The notes beneath the pieces were generated by a model, which was not told the origin of the DNA, did not search any database, and saw only the letters and a program-made list of their open reading frames with translations. Position numbers and translations under genes: made by a program. Of a DNA stretch of 5,344 nucleotides, positions 1 through 5,344 are shown piece after piece. Position 1 is the first letter of the stretch; every line of letters begins with the position of its first letter. The DNA comes from Minisyncoccota bacterium (lineage in GTDB: Bacteria; Patescibacteriota; Minisyncoccia; Minisyncoccales; GCA-002788555), in the NCBI GenBank assembly GCA_028697615.1, contig JAQVET010000048.1:1-5344 (forward strand). The letters are read 5' to 3'.

Positions 1-10
1 AGAAAGAAAA

Positions 11-50
11 CAAAGGAGTTGTGCTTGACCCGCCCAACCCATTCGCGCGC
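11..50. other. GC-richer patch at left edge, origin unknown
   Basis: About 25 of these 40 bases are G or C by hand count, against roughly 30% in the rest of the window. The stretch includes runs such as CCCGCCCAACCC and CGCGCGC. One + frame stays open from position 3 to a TAA at 120-122, but it has no start in the window, runs through the promoter-like region, and encodes nothing recognisable. It could be the end of an upstream gene, a dispersed intergenic repeat, or the boundary of a horizontally acquired defence cluster. The sequence cannot separate these options. Confidence 0.3.
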
Positions 51-77
51 AACGGATATAAGCTCCCTTTATTTTTG

Positions 78-136
78 TTGCCTAATTGTTTCAAATTTGC
101 TATCATTATATTGAAAGGATAACACATCACTATAAT
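78..136 (+). promoter_or_regulatory. Putative promoter region of the R-M operon
   Basis: Two sigma70-like candidates lie ahead of the HTH gene. The first pairs TTGCCT (78-83) with TATCAT (101-106) at a 17-bp spacing. The second has a perfect TATAAT (131-136), but its best -35 match, TTGAAA (111-116), lies only 14 bp upstream, which is short. This is the only non-coding stretch before a run of genes with 2-6 nt gaps, so a promoter for the whole cluster is expected here. Which element is used is not resolved, and AT-rich DNA gives chance matches. Confidence 0.4.
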
Positions 137-154
137 ACTATCAAATAATTGAAA
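89..154. promoter_or_regulatory. Candidate operator half-sites TTGAAA/TTTCAA
   Basis: The hexamer TTGAAA occurs at 111-116 and 149-154. Its reverse complement TTTCAA occurs at 89-94, and a near match, TATCAA, at 139-144. They form one widely spaced inverted pair (89-94 with 111-116) and one close imperfect pair (139-144 with 149-154) that ends just before the ATG at 157. CAAATTTG (92-99) is also a perfect 8-bp palindrome. Controller proteins of R-M systems bind paired dyads upstream of their own gene, so these are plausible autoregulatory sites for the HTH protein. The motif is AT-rich and could occur by chance. Confidence 0.3.
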
Positions 155-156
155 TT

Positions 157-363
157 ATGGCAACAGAAAACAATATTGGCGAAAATATAAAAAAATGTCG
201 GGCAAAGCTCGGTTTATCGCAAGAAGAATTAGCTAAAAAATCGGGCGTAAAATATACCACCCTAACAAAAATTGAAAGTAATGTGATAAAAAAGCCGTCC
301 GTTATGGTTATGGCAAAAATCGCCAAAGCATTAGGCGTTTCAATAGAAAAGTTAATAAAGTAA
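157..363 (+). CDS. Small Xre/Cro-type HTH regulator, controller-like
   Basis: A 68-aa protein that is essentially one HTH_3 (Xre) DNA-binding domain. The pattern is typical of the family: helix 1 around residues 7-18 (IGENIKKCRAKLGLS), SQEELAKKSGV around 20-31 as helix 2 plus turn, and YTTLTKIESN around 33-42 as the recognition helix. A final helix (MAKIAKALGVSIEKLIK) helps dimerise this family. Its size and its position ahead of methyltransferase and nuclease genes match controller (C) proteins of type II R-M systems. These dimers bind upstream operators and delay nuclease expression until methylation is established; that role is inferred here. The start is the only ATG after the in-frame stop at 133-135, and no clear Shine-Dalgarno sequence precedes it. 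The next gene begins 2 nt after its stop. It could instead be a simple operon repressor. The HTH assignment is firm. Confidence 0.88.
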   Translation: MATENNIGENIKKCRAKLGLSQEELAKKSGVKYTTLTKIESNVIKKPSVMVMAKIAKALGVSIEKLIK

Positions 364-365
364 AT

Positions 366-1442
366 ATGGACAAAAAATATTTAAACAAGATAATCAAAGG
401 CGATTGCATAGAGGTTTTAAAAAAATTTCCTGCTAACTCTGTTGATTTAATATTTGCCGATCCCCCGTATAACCTCCAATTGCAAGGAGATCTTTACCGC
501 CCAAACCAAACAAAAGTTGACGCTGTAAATGATGAGTGGGACCAGTTTGCTTCTTTTGAAGAATACGACAAATTTACTCATGATTGGCTTAAAGAATGCA
601 AAAGAGTTTTAAAGAAAAATGGCACAATATGGGTTATAGGCAGTTATCACAACATTTTTAGGGTTGGCAAAATTATGCAAGATTTAGGGTTTTGGATATT
701 AAACGATGTTGTTTGGATTAAGACTAATCCAATGCCGAATTTTAGAGGCACACGCTTTAATAATGCTCAAGAAACATTGATTTGGGCTAGCAAAGATCAA
801 AAATCTAAATTTACTTTTCATTACAAATCAATGAAAGCTTTTAATGACGATAAGCAAATGCGTAGCGATTGGTATATTCCTATTTGCAATGGTGGTGAAA
901 GAATAAAGATAAATGGCGAAAAAGCTCATTCTACACAGAAGCCAGAAGCTCTGCTTTTTAGAATTATTTTATCAACCTCAAATGTTGGTGATATAGTTTT
1001 AGATCCTTTTATGGGAAGCGGGACAACAGGAGCTGTTGTCAAAAAACTAAAACGGAATTTTATTGGTATAGAAAAAGAAGATTTTTATATCAAAATTGCC
1101 AATGAAAGAATTAAAAAGGTTAAACCGCTTGACGATGAATTATTAACATATCCAATTGAGGAAAAGAAACCTAAAGTTCCTTTTGGCAATTTAATTGAAG
1201 CAGGATATATAAAGATTGGCGATTATTTATATTCAAAAGACAAAAAACATAAAGCAAAAGTTTTAGCAGACGCGACTTTAAAATGGAATAATAAAGTGGG
1301 TTCAATCCATAAAATAAGCGCAGAAATTCTTTGCAAGGCTTCAAATAATGGTTGGACTTATTGGTATGCAGAAGATAAGAAAGGCAATCTGGTACTTATT
1401 GATGAAATAAGAAATAATTATATTAAGAAATATTTATCATAG
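366..1442 (+). CDS. CcrM/HinfI-like beta-class adenine-N6 DNA methyltransferase with RAMA domain (M1)
   Basis: A 358-aa SAM-dependent methyltransferase that should methylate adenine in duplex DNA. The motif order is that of the beta class: catalytic motif IV ADPPYNLQL (DPPY at 32-35) near the N-terminus, and the SAM-binding motif I DPFMGSGTTG (213-222) near the C-terminus. NPMPNFRGTRF...ETLIWAS (121-142), QMRSDW (164-169) and the KAHSTQKPEALL block match the CcrM/M.HinfI group, which modifies GANTC. Residues about 272-357 (including GSIHKISAEI and NGWTYWY) form the RAMA-type C-terminal domain; in CcrM the C-terminal domain is required for DNA recognition. The length matches CcrM and M.HinfI, so the gene looks intact. 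It follows the HTH gene by 2 nt and precedes the nuclease by 4 nt, which supports a cognate R-M methylase over an orphan cell-cycle enzyme. GANTC specificity is a family inference. Confidence 0.93.
   Translation: MDKKYLNKIIKGDCIEVLKKFPANSVDLIFADPPYNLQLQGDLYRPNQTKVDAVNDEWDQFASFEEYDKFTHDWLKECKRVLKKNGTIWVIGSYHNIFRVGKIMQDLGFWILNDVVWIKTNPMPNFRGTRFNNAQETLIWASKDQKSKFTFHYKSMKAFNDDKQMRSDWYIPICNGGERIKINGEKAHSTQKPEALLFRIILSTSNVGDIVLDPFMGSGTTGAVVKKLKRNFIGIEKEDFYIKIANERIKKVKPLDDELLTYPIEEKKPKVPFGNLIEAGYIKIGDYLYSKDKKHKAKVLADATLKWNNKVGSIHKISAEILCKASNNGWTYWYAEDKKGNLVLIDEIRNNYIKKYLS
663..691 (+). repeat. 29-nt exact direct repeat, copy 1 (in M1)
   Basis: A 29-nt stretch in M1 encoding VGKIMQDLG is identical to 2614-2642 in M2. 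It begins GTTGGCAAAATT and ends GATTTAGGGTT. Neighbouring conserved codons differ at synonymous positions, so this run of identity stands out within otherwise diverged paralogues. Confidence 0.85.
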
Positions 1443-1446
1443 ACTT

Positions 1447-2310
1447 ATGAAATACGAAAAATTTAAAAACATTTTCAATGAAACCATATTCGAGGAATCA
1501 AAAGCTCTTTTGATTGAAAAAATAGCAAAATATCCAAACAGGTATATTGGCTTATTCAGACCAACAAAACCAAAGGCAAAAATTTTACAAAACCTGCTCC
1601 AATCCCATGAAATCCGTTTTGGCGACGCTTTTGAGGAAGTTATTGAGGAGTACTTTAAAGAATTTGGTTATGAAATTTTAGAGAAAAAATTTGTTAATGG
1701 TGATAATGATGAATTAAATTTGGACCAGTGTTTTAAATTTAATAACAAAGTTTATTTTATTGAACAAAAAATCAGGGACGACCACGATTCTACAAAGAAG
1801 AGAGGGCAGATAGAAAACTTTGAGAAAAAATTAAACGAAATGATTAGCAAATATGGCGAGAGAAATCTTGTTGGAATTTTCTATTTTATTGATCCAGATT
1901 TACAGAAAAACAAAAATTACTATAAAGCAGAACTGGAAAAAATGTCTCGTGATTATGGCGTAGAGCTTTATTTGTTTTATGGCGTTGAGTTATTTGAATT
2001 ATTAAACAAAAAAGATGTTTGGGACGAGATATTAAGTTATTTAGAACAATGGAAAAAAGAAATTCCTGATTTTCCAGAAACAAATTTTGACATTGACGCT
2101 GAAAGCTCGTTTGAAGAAATAAAAGATTTATCGCCAAGTCTTTACAGAAAGATTTTTCAAGATGATGTTATTTTCAATGAAATTGTTTTAACGATTTTCC
2201 CTGAAAAGAAAACCCTGAAATTGCTACTTGATTATTTCAAGGAAAAATCTTCTGAAAAGACTATTTATAAAACAATTGCTAATTTACTTGAGGAAAGATT
2301 AAAAAATTGA
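1447..2310 (+). CDS. Type II restriction endonuclease, probable HinfI/HpyAIV-like PD-(D/E)XK enzyme
   Basis: A 287-aa protein that lies between two adenine methyltransferases and should cleave the site they protect. The probable core begins with the helix RFGDAFEEVIEEYFKEFGY (57-75), whose E64 could be the accessory acidic residue. It is followed by LNLDQCF (D93) and strand VYFIEQKIRDDHDS (102-115), in which E106-Q107-K108 supplies the E-x-K part of a PD-(D/E)XK site. The RDDHDSTKKRGQ stretch just after it and the following helix ENFEKKLNEM look like a conserved family block. I recall this arrangement from GANTC-cutting enzymes, but cannot confirm it by alignment. The C-terminal 75 residues are charged and helical with no recognised motif. 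The length is slightly above R.HinfI. The ATG lies 4 nt after the M1 stop and has no visible Shine-Dalgarno sequence, so expression may depend on reinitiation. No frameshift is seen. Nuclease role is likely; exact specificity is inferred. Confidence 0.8.
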   Translation: MKYEKFKNIFNETIFEESKALLIEKIAKYPNRYIGLFRPTKPKAKILQNLLQSHEIRFGDAFEEVIEEYFKEFGYEILEKKFVNGDNDELNLDQCFKFNNKVYFIEQKIRDDHDSTKKRGQIENFEKKLNEMISKYGERNLVGIFYFIDPDLQKNKNYYKAELEKMSRDYGVELYLFYGVELFELLNKKDVWDEILSYLEQWKKEIPDFPETNFDIDAESSFEEIKDLSPSLYRKIFQDDVIFNEIVLTIFPEKKTLKLLLDYFKEKSSEKTIYKTIANLLEERLKN

Positions 2311-2316
2311 TGTTAT

Positions 2317-3093
2317 ATGTTGCCCCAAAACGAAATTATTCATGGCGATTGTATAGAAGTTTTAAAGGATTTTCCCGATAACTTCATTGATTTGATTTTT
2401 GCTGACCCGCCGTATAATTTGCAGCTGCCAAAGAATAGAAAACTTATCCGAGAAAATGGAACAGAAGTAATTCCTGTAAATGATGAATGGGATAAATTTG
2501 AAAGTTATGAAGAATATGATCGTTTTACAGAAAGCTGGCTAAAAGAATGCCAAAGAATTTTAAAACCAACAGGCACAATTTGGGTAATGGGCATGTATCA
2601 CAATATTTTCAGAGTTGGCAAAATTATGCAAGATTTAGGGTTATGGTTTTTAAATGATGTAATTTGGGTTAAGATTGACGCTATGCCGAATTTTAACGGA
2701 CGAAGATTTACAAACAATCACGAAACTTTAATTTGGGCAGTAAAAAATAAAAATTGTAAAAATTATACTTTTAACAACGAATTGCTAAAGCGAATGAATG
2801 GCGGCAAACAAATGAAAGATACAGATTGGGTTTTTAAAATTTGTCGTGGTCCAGAAAGATTAAAAGACGAAAACGGAATTAAAGCACATCCAACACAAAA
2901 GCCGTTGAAACTAATCCAGCAAGTTTTACTTACTGCAAGCAAAAAAGGCGATTTAGTTTTAGATCCATTTTTAGGGAGCGGAACAACGGCAGTTGTCGCG
3001 AAAGCACTTGGCAGAGATTGGATTGGCATTGAAAAAGAGAAAAAGTATGTTGATTTGGCAAATAATAGGATACAACATTATGAAAACCGATAA
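2317..3093 (+). CDS. Second beta-class adenine-N6 DNA methyltransferase, RAMA-less (M2)
   Basis: A 258-aa paralogue of the upstream methyltransferase with the same domain order. Motif IV is ADPPYNLQL (DPPY at 30-33), and motif I is DPFLGSGTT (216-224) near the C-terminus. Shared blocks include VNDEWDKFESYEEYDRF, YHNIFRVGKIMQDLG, AMPNFNGRRFTNNHETLIWA and KAHPTQKP. It ends about 20 residues after motif I (RIQHYENR) and has no RAMA domain. It also differs from M1 in likely target-contacting regions: DAMPNFNG for NPMPNFRG, and KQMKDTDWVFKICRGPERLKD for KQMRSDWYIPICNGGERIK. It could modify the same site, the other strand of an asymmetric site, or a different one. The ATG at 2317 is the first in-frame start after the TGA at 2308-2310 that also ends the nuclease gene. 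Its 3' end overlaps the next gene by 14 nt. Methyltransferase function is very likely; specificity is open. Confidence 0.92.
   Translation: MLPQNEIIHGDCIEVLKDFPDNFIDLIFADPPYNLQLPKNRKLIRENGTEVIPVNDEWDKFESYEEYDRFTESWLKECQRILKPTGTIWVMGMYHNIFRVGKIMQDLGLWFLNDVIWVKIDAMPNFNGRRFTNNHETLIWAVKNKNCKNYTFNNELLKRMNGGKQMKDTDWVFKICRGPERLKDENGIKAHPTQKPLKLIQQVLLTASKKGDLVLDPFLGSGTTAVVAKALGRDWIGIEKEKKYVDLANNRIQHYENR
2614..2642 (+). repeat. 29-nt exact direct repeat, copy 2 (in M2)
   Basis: This is the second copy of the repeat at 663-691, in the same codon frame and at the same protein position (residues about 100-108 in both enzymes). The copies lie about 1.95 kb apart in direct orientation, with the nuclease gene between them. 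Confidence 0.85.
3067..3070 (+). promoter_or_regulatory. Shine-Dalgarno-like AGGA for the membrane protein gene
   Basis: AGGA lies 9 nt before the ATG at 3080, inside the 3' end of M2. It is the clearest ribosome-binding site in the window. It supports 3080 as the start over the longer in-frame starts at 2993 and 3047, which would extend deep into the methyltransferase gene. Confidence 0.5.
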
Positions 3094-5344
3094 GAAGAAT
3101 AAAAAAGAATTCACTTTAGAACAGAAAATGCTTCTGTATTTTTATGAATCAGAGCAATATCTTAATAACAAATGGTATAGTATTAGAAATAAAATTAAAA
3201 ATTTTGTAGATTCTTTTTATTTTTATCTAATAGTTTTTGCTGTTTATGTATTTCTTTTACACAAAGCTTTAATATATTTTAACCCCATTATTTCAGAAGA
3301 TACTTTGTCTAATCTTGCATTTGCTATTGCGGGAGTTGTTGGAGCGTCAATTGCTATTATATTTTCCTTTTCCACTTTTATTTTACAGAGTACGGCTGAT
3401 TTATTTTCCACCCAATACCTTAAAAAGTTTATCGAGAGTTTTAAAGAAAAAATCTTTTTTTGGCTTTTGGTATTTCTAACAATATTATCCGTTTTTGTCC
3501 CTATTTTTCTAAAACATTATGAACTGGAAATCTTGGGTAGTATTCTGTTTATCTCGTTATATTTAATTTACGATTTATATAGGGATACCAGAAAACGAAT
3601 AAACCCAGAGATTACTTTAATAAAAATAAAAAATGACACTATAAGACGATTAGAAAAAGTGAATAAAAGATTTAAGAAGCAAGCTCATATTCAAAATAAA
3701 ATTTTCCAGTATAAAAAAGAAAATAAAGATTTTTCTTTAGATATACAATATAAAACAAAACTCAACTGGCATTTATTTATACTCGAGAATGTCAAATATT
3801 TATTTGAAATAGGGTTAAGATTGTTAGCAAAAAATGAGATAAATTCTTTTAATTTAACTTTAAAATATATTCATGACATATATATAAAACATTTGGATTT
3901 AAGGAATGGTTATTTTATTAGAATGCCAGCATCTCTGTTTGGACCATATACTATTGATGATGAGGGTTTTACAGCAAAAATACTTGAATATTTGCAATCA
4001 ATTGGCGACAGGATTATTCAAGAAAAAAGAAAAGAGAACATTTATTACTTGCTAAAAATTTACGAAAGTATTTTAAATTATTCGTTAAATATCAAATACG
4101 CTGATAAAAATTTGAATGCTTATAAAGATAATCCGTTATTAAATTTAATATTAGTGTATTATAGAGGTTTTATTGAAAAATTATTAAAGTCAAAGGAAAA
4201 CAATTGGGCTTGGGAATCAATTAAATCTATATCTAATGTATCAAATTTTATATTACAGAAGACAGACAGCTATTTTTTACAGAGTCAAATAAATCAAATT
4301 ACAAATAAACTTTCAGTATTTTGCTTATCAGAAAATCAGGAAATATTTTTGAAAGAATTGGTAAATGTATATTTTAATCAAATACGAATTGCTTGGAATA
4401 AATATGATAACAACGATATTTTTTGGAAACATTTATTTGAAGAGTTAAAGAAAAACATTTTGTTATTATCCGTATCAACAAGTAATTCAAGTTTATCTGT
4501 TGGCGATCTGTTTATAAATTTCCACACATGGCAAGTAAATGTTATAAACTGGATTTTTGAATTAGAAGGGAAAAAACAAAAAGAAAATCTGAATAAATTT
4601 ATTAAGTTGATAGAGAGGTGGAGCGATTTTATTCTTGATCTTGCGAGAGATATCGGTTTAGAGAATAAGCAAGTTGGATTACCAATTATTCAGTCAGTAG
4701 ATAACAATTTAAGGATTGTTTACGGAATAAAGCATAAATTTAAAAATATAGATTTAGAAAAAATATACAGAACTCAATTTTATACTTTAAGTTGGTATTT
4801 TCAGAAAGTGGGCAAAGTAAAAGAAAGTTTTTTATTTAACCTTGAACAAGTTTTAGAAATTTTATTAAGAGAGATACGAAATAATTTTAAAAACAAAATA
4901 TTTGATATTGAACAATTAGTGGACTTATATGTTAGGTTAATAGAACAACACTTTGAAAAAGCAACCCTTGGCTATGGATATAATCACCCTCGAATTATAG
5001 AAAAATTGGTATATTTGGGACTATTGTTACATAAATATAAAAAGACTGAACAAGAAAAAAATATTGTTGCAAAAATAGATGAATTGAATAAAAAATATTT
5101 GGAATTCAACAAGAAATTCTTTGAGTTAAAGAAGAAAGAGAAAAATTTAATGGGACCAGATGAATATCAGCTATGCAAAGAAATTCATGATTTGGAGAAC
5201 GAATTATTTTCGTATAGCAGCAGTCATTTAATGGGAGTAAAATATATATTAAGCCAAGAAATAACAAAGAAAGAATGGGATAGTTTTATCAAGAAAATAG
5301 ATTATTGCAAAGACATAGAATATAAAACAGTAAGCAGATTTTAG
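3080..5344 (+). CDS. Uncharacterised membrane protein: four N-terminal TM segments and a long helical cytoplasmic domain
   Basis: A 754-aa protein of unknown function, complete in the window (TAG at 5342-5344). A charged Lys-rich N-terminus precedes four hydrophobic segments at about residues 46-66, 78-102, 125-145 and 150-167. The second TM and the following stretch (AGVVGASIAIIFSFSTFILQSTADLFSTQYLKKF) resemble the N-terminal module of DUF2254-type predicted membrane proteins; I judge this by pattern only. About 585 residues follow with no hydrophobic segment. They are rich in Lys, Asn, Ile, Phe and aromatic residues, look all-helical, and contain a likely coiled coil at about 655-710. I see no nuclease, ATPase or protease motif. 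Positive residues after TM4 (RDTRKRINPE) suggest the large part is cytoplasmic. The start is set by the AGGA 9 nt upstream and a 14-nt overlap with M2, implying translational coupling. A role in the R-M cluster is inferred from position; it could also be an unrelated passenger. Confidence 0.8.
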   Translation: MKTDKKNKKEFTLEQKMLLYFYESEQYLNNKWYSIRNKIKNFVDSFYFYLIVFAVYVFLLHKALIYFNPIISEDTLSNLAFAIAGVVGASIAIIFSFSTFILQSTADLFSTQYLKKFIESFKEKIFFWLLVFLTILSVFVPIFLKHYELEILGSILFISLYLIYDLYRDTRKRINPEITLIKIKNDTIRRLEKVNKRFKKQAHIQNKIFQYKKENKDFSLDIQYKTKLNWHLFILENVKYLFEIGLRLLAKNEINSFNLTLKYIHDIYIKHLDLRNGYFIRMPASLFGPYTIDDEGFTAKILEYLQSIGDRIIQEKRKENIYYLLKIYESILNYSLNIKYADKNLNAYKDNPLLNLILVYYRGFIEKLLKSKENNWAWESIKSISNVSNFILQKTDSYFLQSQINQITNKLSVFCLSENQEIFLKELVNVYFNQIRIAWNKYDNNDIFWKHLFEELKKNILLLSVSTSNSSLSVGDLFINFHTWQVNVINWIFELEGKKQKENLNKFIKLIERWSDFILDLARDIGLENKQVGLPIIQSVDNNLRIVYGIKHKFKNIDLEKIYRTQFYTLSWYFQKVGKVKESFLFNLEQVLEILLREIRNNFKNKIFDIEQLVDLYVRLIEQHFEKATLGYGYNHPRIIEKLVYLGLLLHKYKKTEQEKNIVAKIDELNKKYLEFNKKFFELKKKEKNLMGPDEYQLCKEIHDLENELFSYSSSHLMGVKYILSQEITKKEWDSFIKKIDYCKDIEYKTVSRF

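Noticed and set aside
3..122. Possible C-terminal tail of an upstream gene in the third + frame
   Set aside because: It is open to TAA at 120-122 but has no recognisable protein motif and would cover the likely promoter. It is too short to support.
141..326. Minus-strand open frame of 61 codons opposite the HTH gene
   Set aside because: It lies antisense to a gene with a clear Xre domain, has no recognisable motif, and its hydrophobic look is what the complement of Lys/Asn/Glu-rich coding DNA usually gives.
1886..2137. Minus-strand open frame of 83 codons inside the nuclease gene
   Set aside because: It is fully antisense to the intact nuclease gene, with no family resemblance and no upstream signals.
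2310..2312. ATG overlapping the nuclease stop codon as the start of M2
   Set aside because: It is in a different reading frame from M2; the in-frame start is the ATG at 2317.
2763..3029. Minus-strand open frame of 88 codons inside M2
   Set aside because: It is the antisense of the conserved methyltransferase motifs, so its openness is explained by constraint on the other strand.
2993..3079. N-terminal extension of the membrane protein starting at 2993 (or 3047)
   Set aside because: It would overlap M2 by about 100 nt across coding sequence for its SAM-binding region. The ATG at 3080 has an AGGA 9 nt upstream and gives a short 14-nt overlap, which is typical of coupled genes.
1..5344. CRISPR array, tRNA, rRNA, insertion sequence or clear rho-independent terminator
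   Set aside because: I saw no regularly spaced repeats, tRNA-like cloverleaf, transposase or terminal inverted repeats, and no GC-rich hairpin followed by a T-run. The window ends exactly at the last stop codon, so any terminator lies outside.

Overview
The window is AT-rich (roughly 30% GC by eye) and almost fully coding on the + strand. It holds one compact five-gene cluster built around a type II restriction-modification (R-M) system. The standard genetic code fits: TGA is used as a stop at the end of the nuclease gene. Most starts lack a clear Shine-Dalgarno sequence, and the proteins are rich in Lys, Asn, Ile and Phe. This suggests an AT-rich bacterium, such as a Patescibacteria/CPR member or a Bacteroidota-like lineage, but the sequence does not settle the host.

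Layout: bases 1-156 are a left flank. It contains a GC-richer patch (about 11-50) that does not look like the rest, then an AT-rich promoter region with TTGAAA/TTTCAA half-sites. Next come a 68-aa Xre-type helix-turn-helix protein resembling an R-M controller (157-363), a CcrM/HinfI-like adenine methyltransferase with a C-terminal RAMA domain (366-1442), a PD-(D/E)XK-type restriction endonuclease (1447-2310), and a second, shorter beta-class adenine methyltransferase without RAMA (2317-3093). Last is a 754-aa protein with four predicted transmembrane segments and a long helical cytoplasmic part (3080-5344). Intergenic gaps are 2, 4 and 6 nt, and the final pair overlaps by 14 nt, so the five genes very probably form one operon read from the left flank.

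How they work together: the methyltransferases should protect host DNA, most likely at GANTC-type sites, and the nuclease should cut unmodified DNA. The small HTH protein probably times expression. The membrane protein is the unexplained part. Its N-terminal membrane module resembles DUF2254-type predicted membrane proteins, and its translational coupling to the second methyltransferase makes it a candidate accessory defence component. That role is inference from position only. The two paralogous methyltransferases around one nuclease, only one of which carries RAMA, are the other notable feature.
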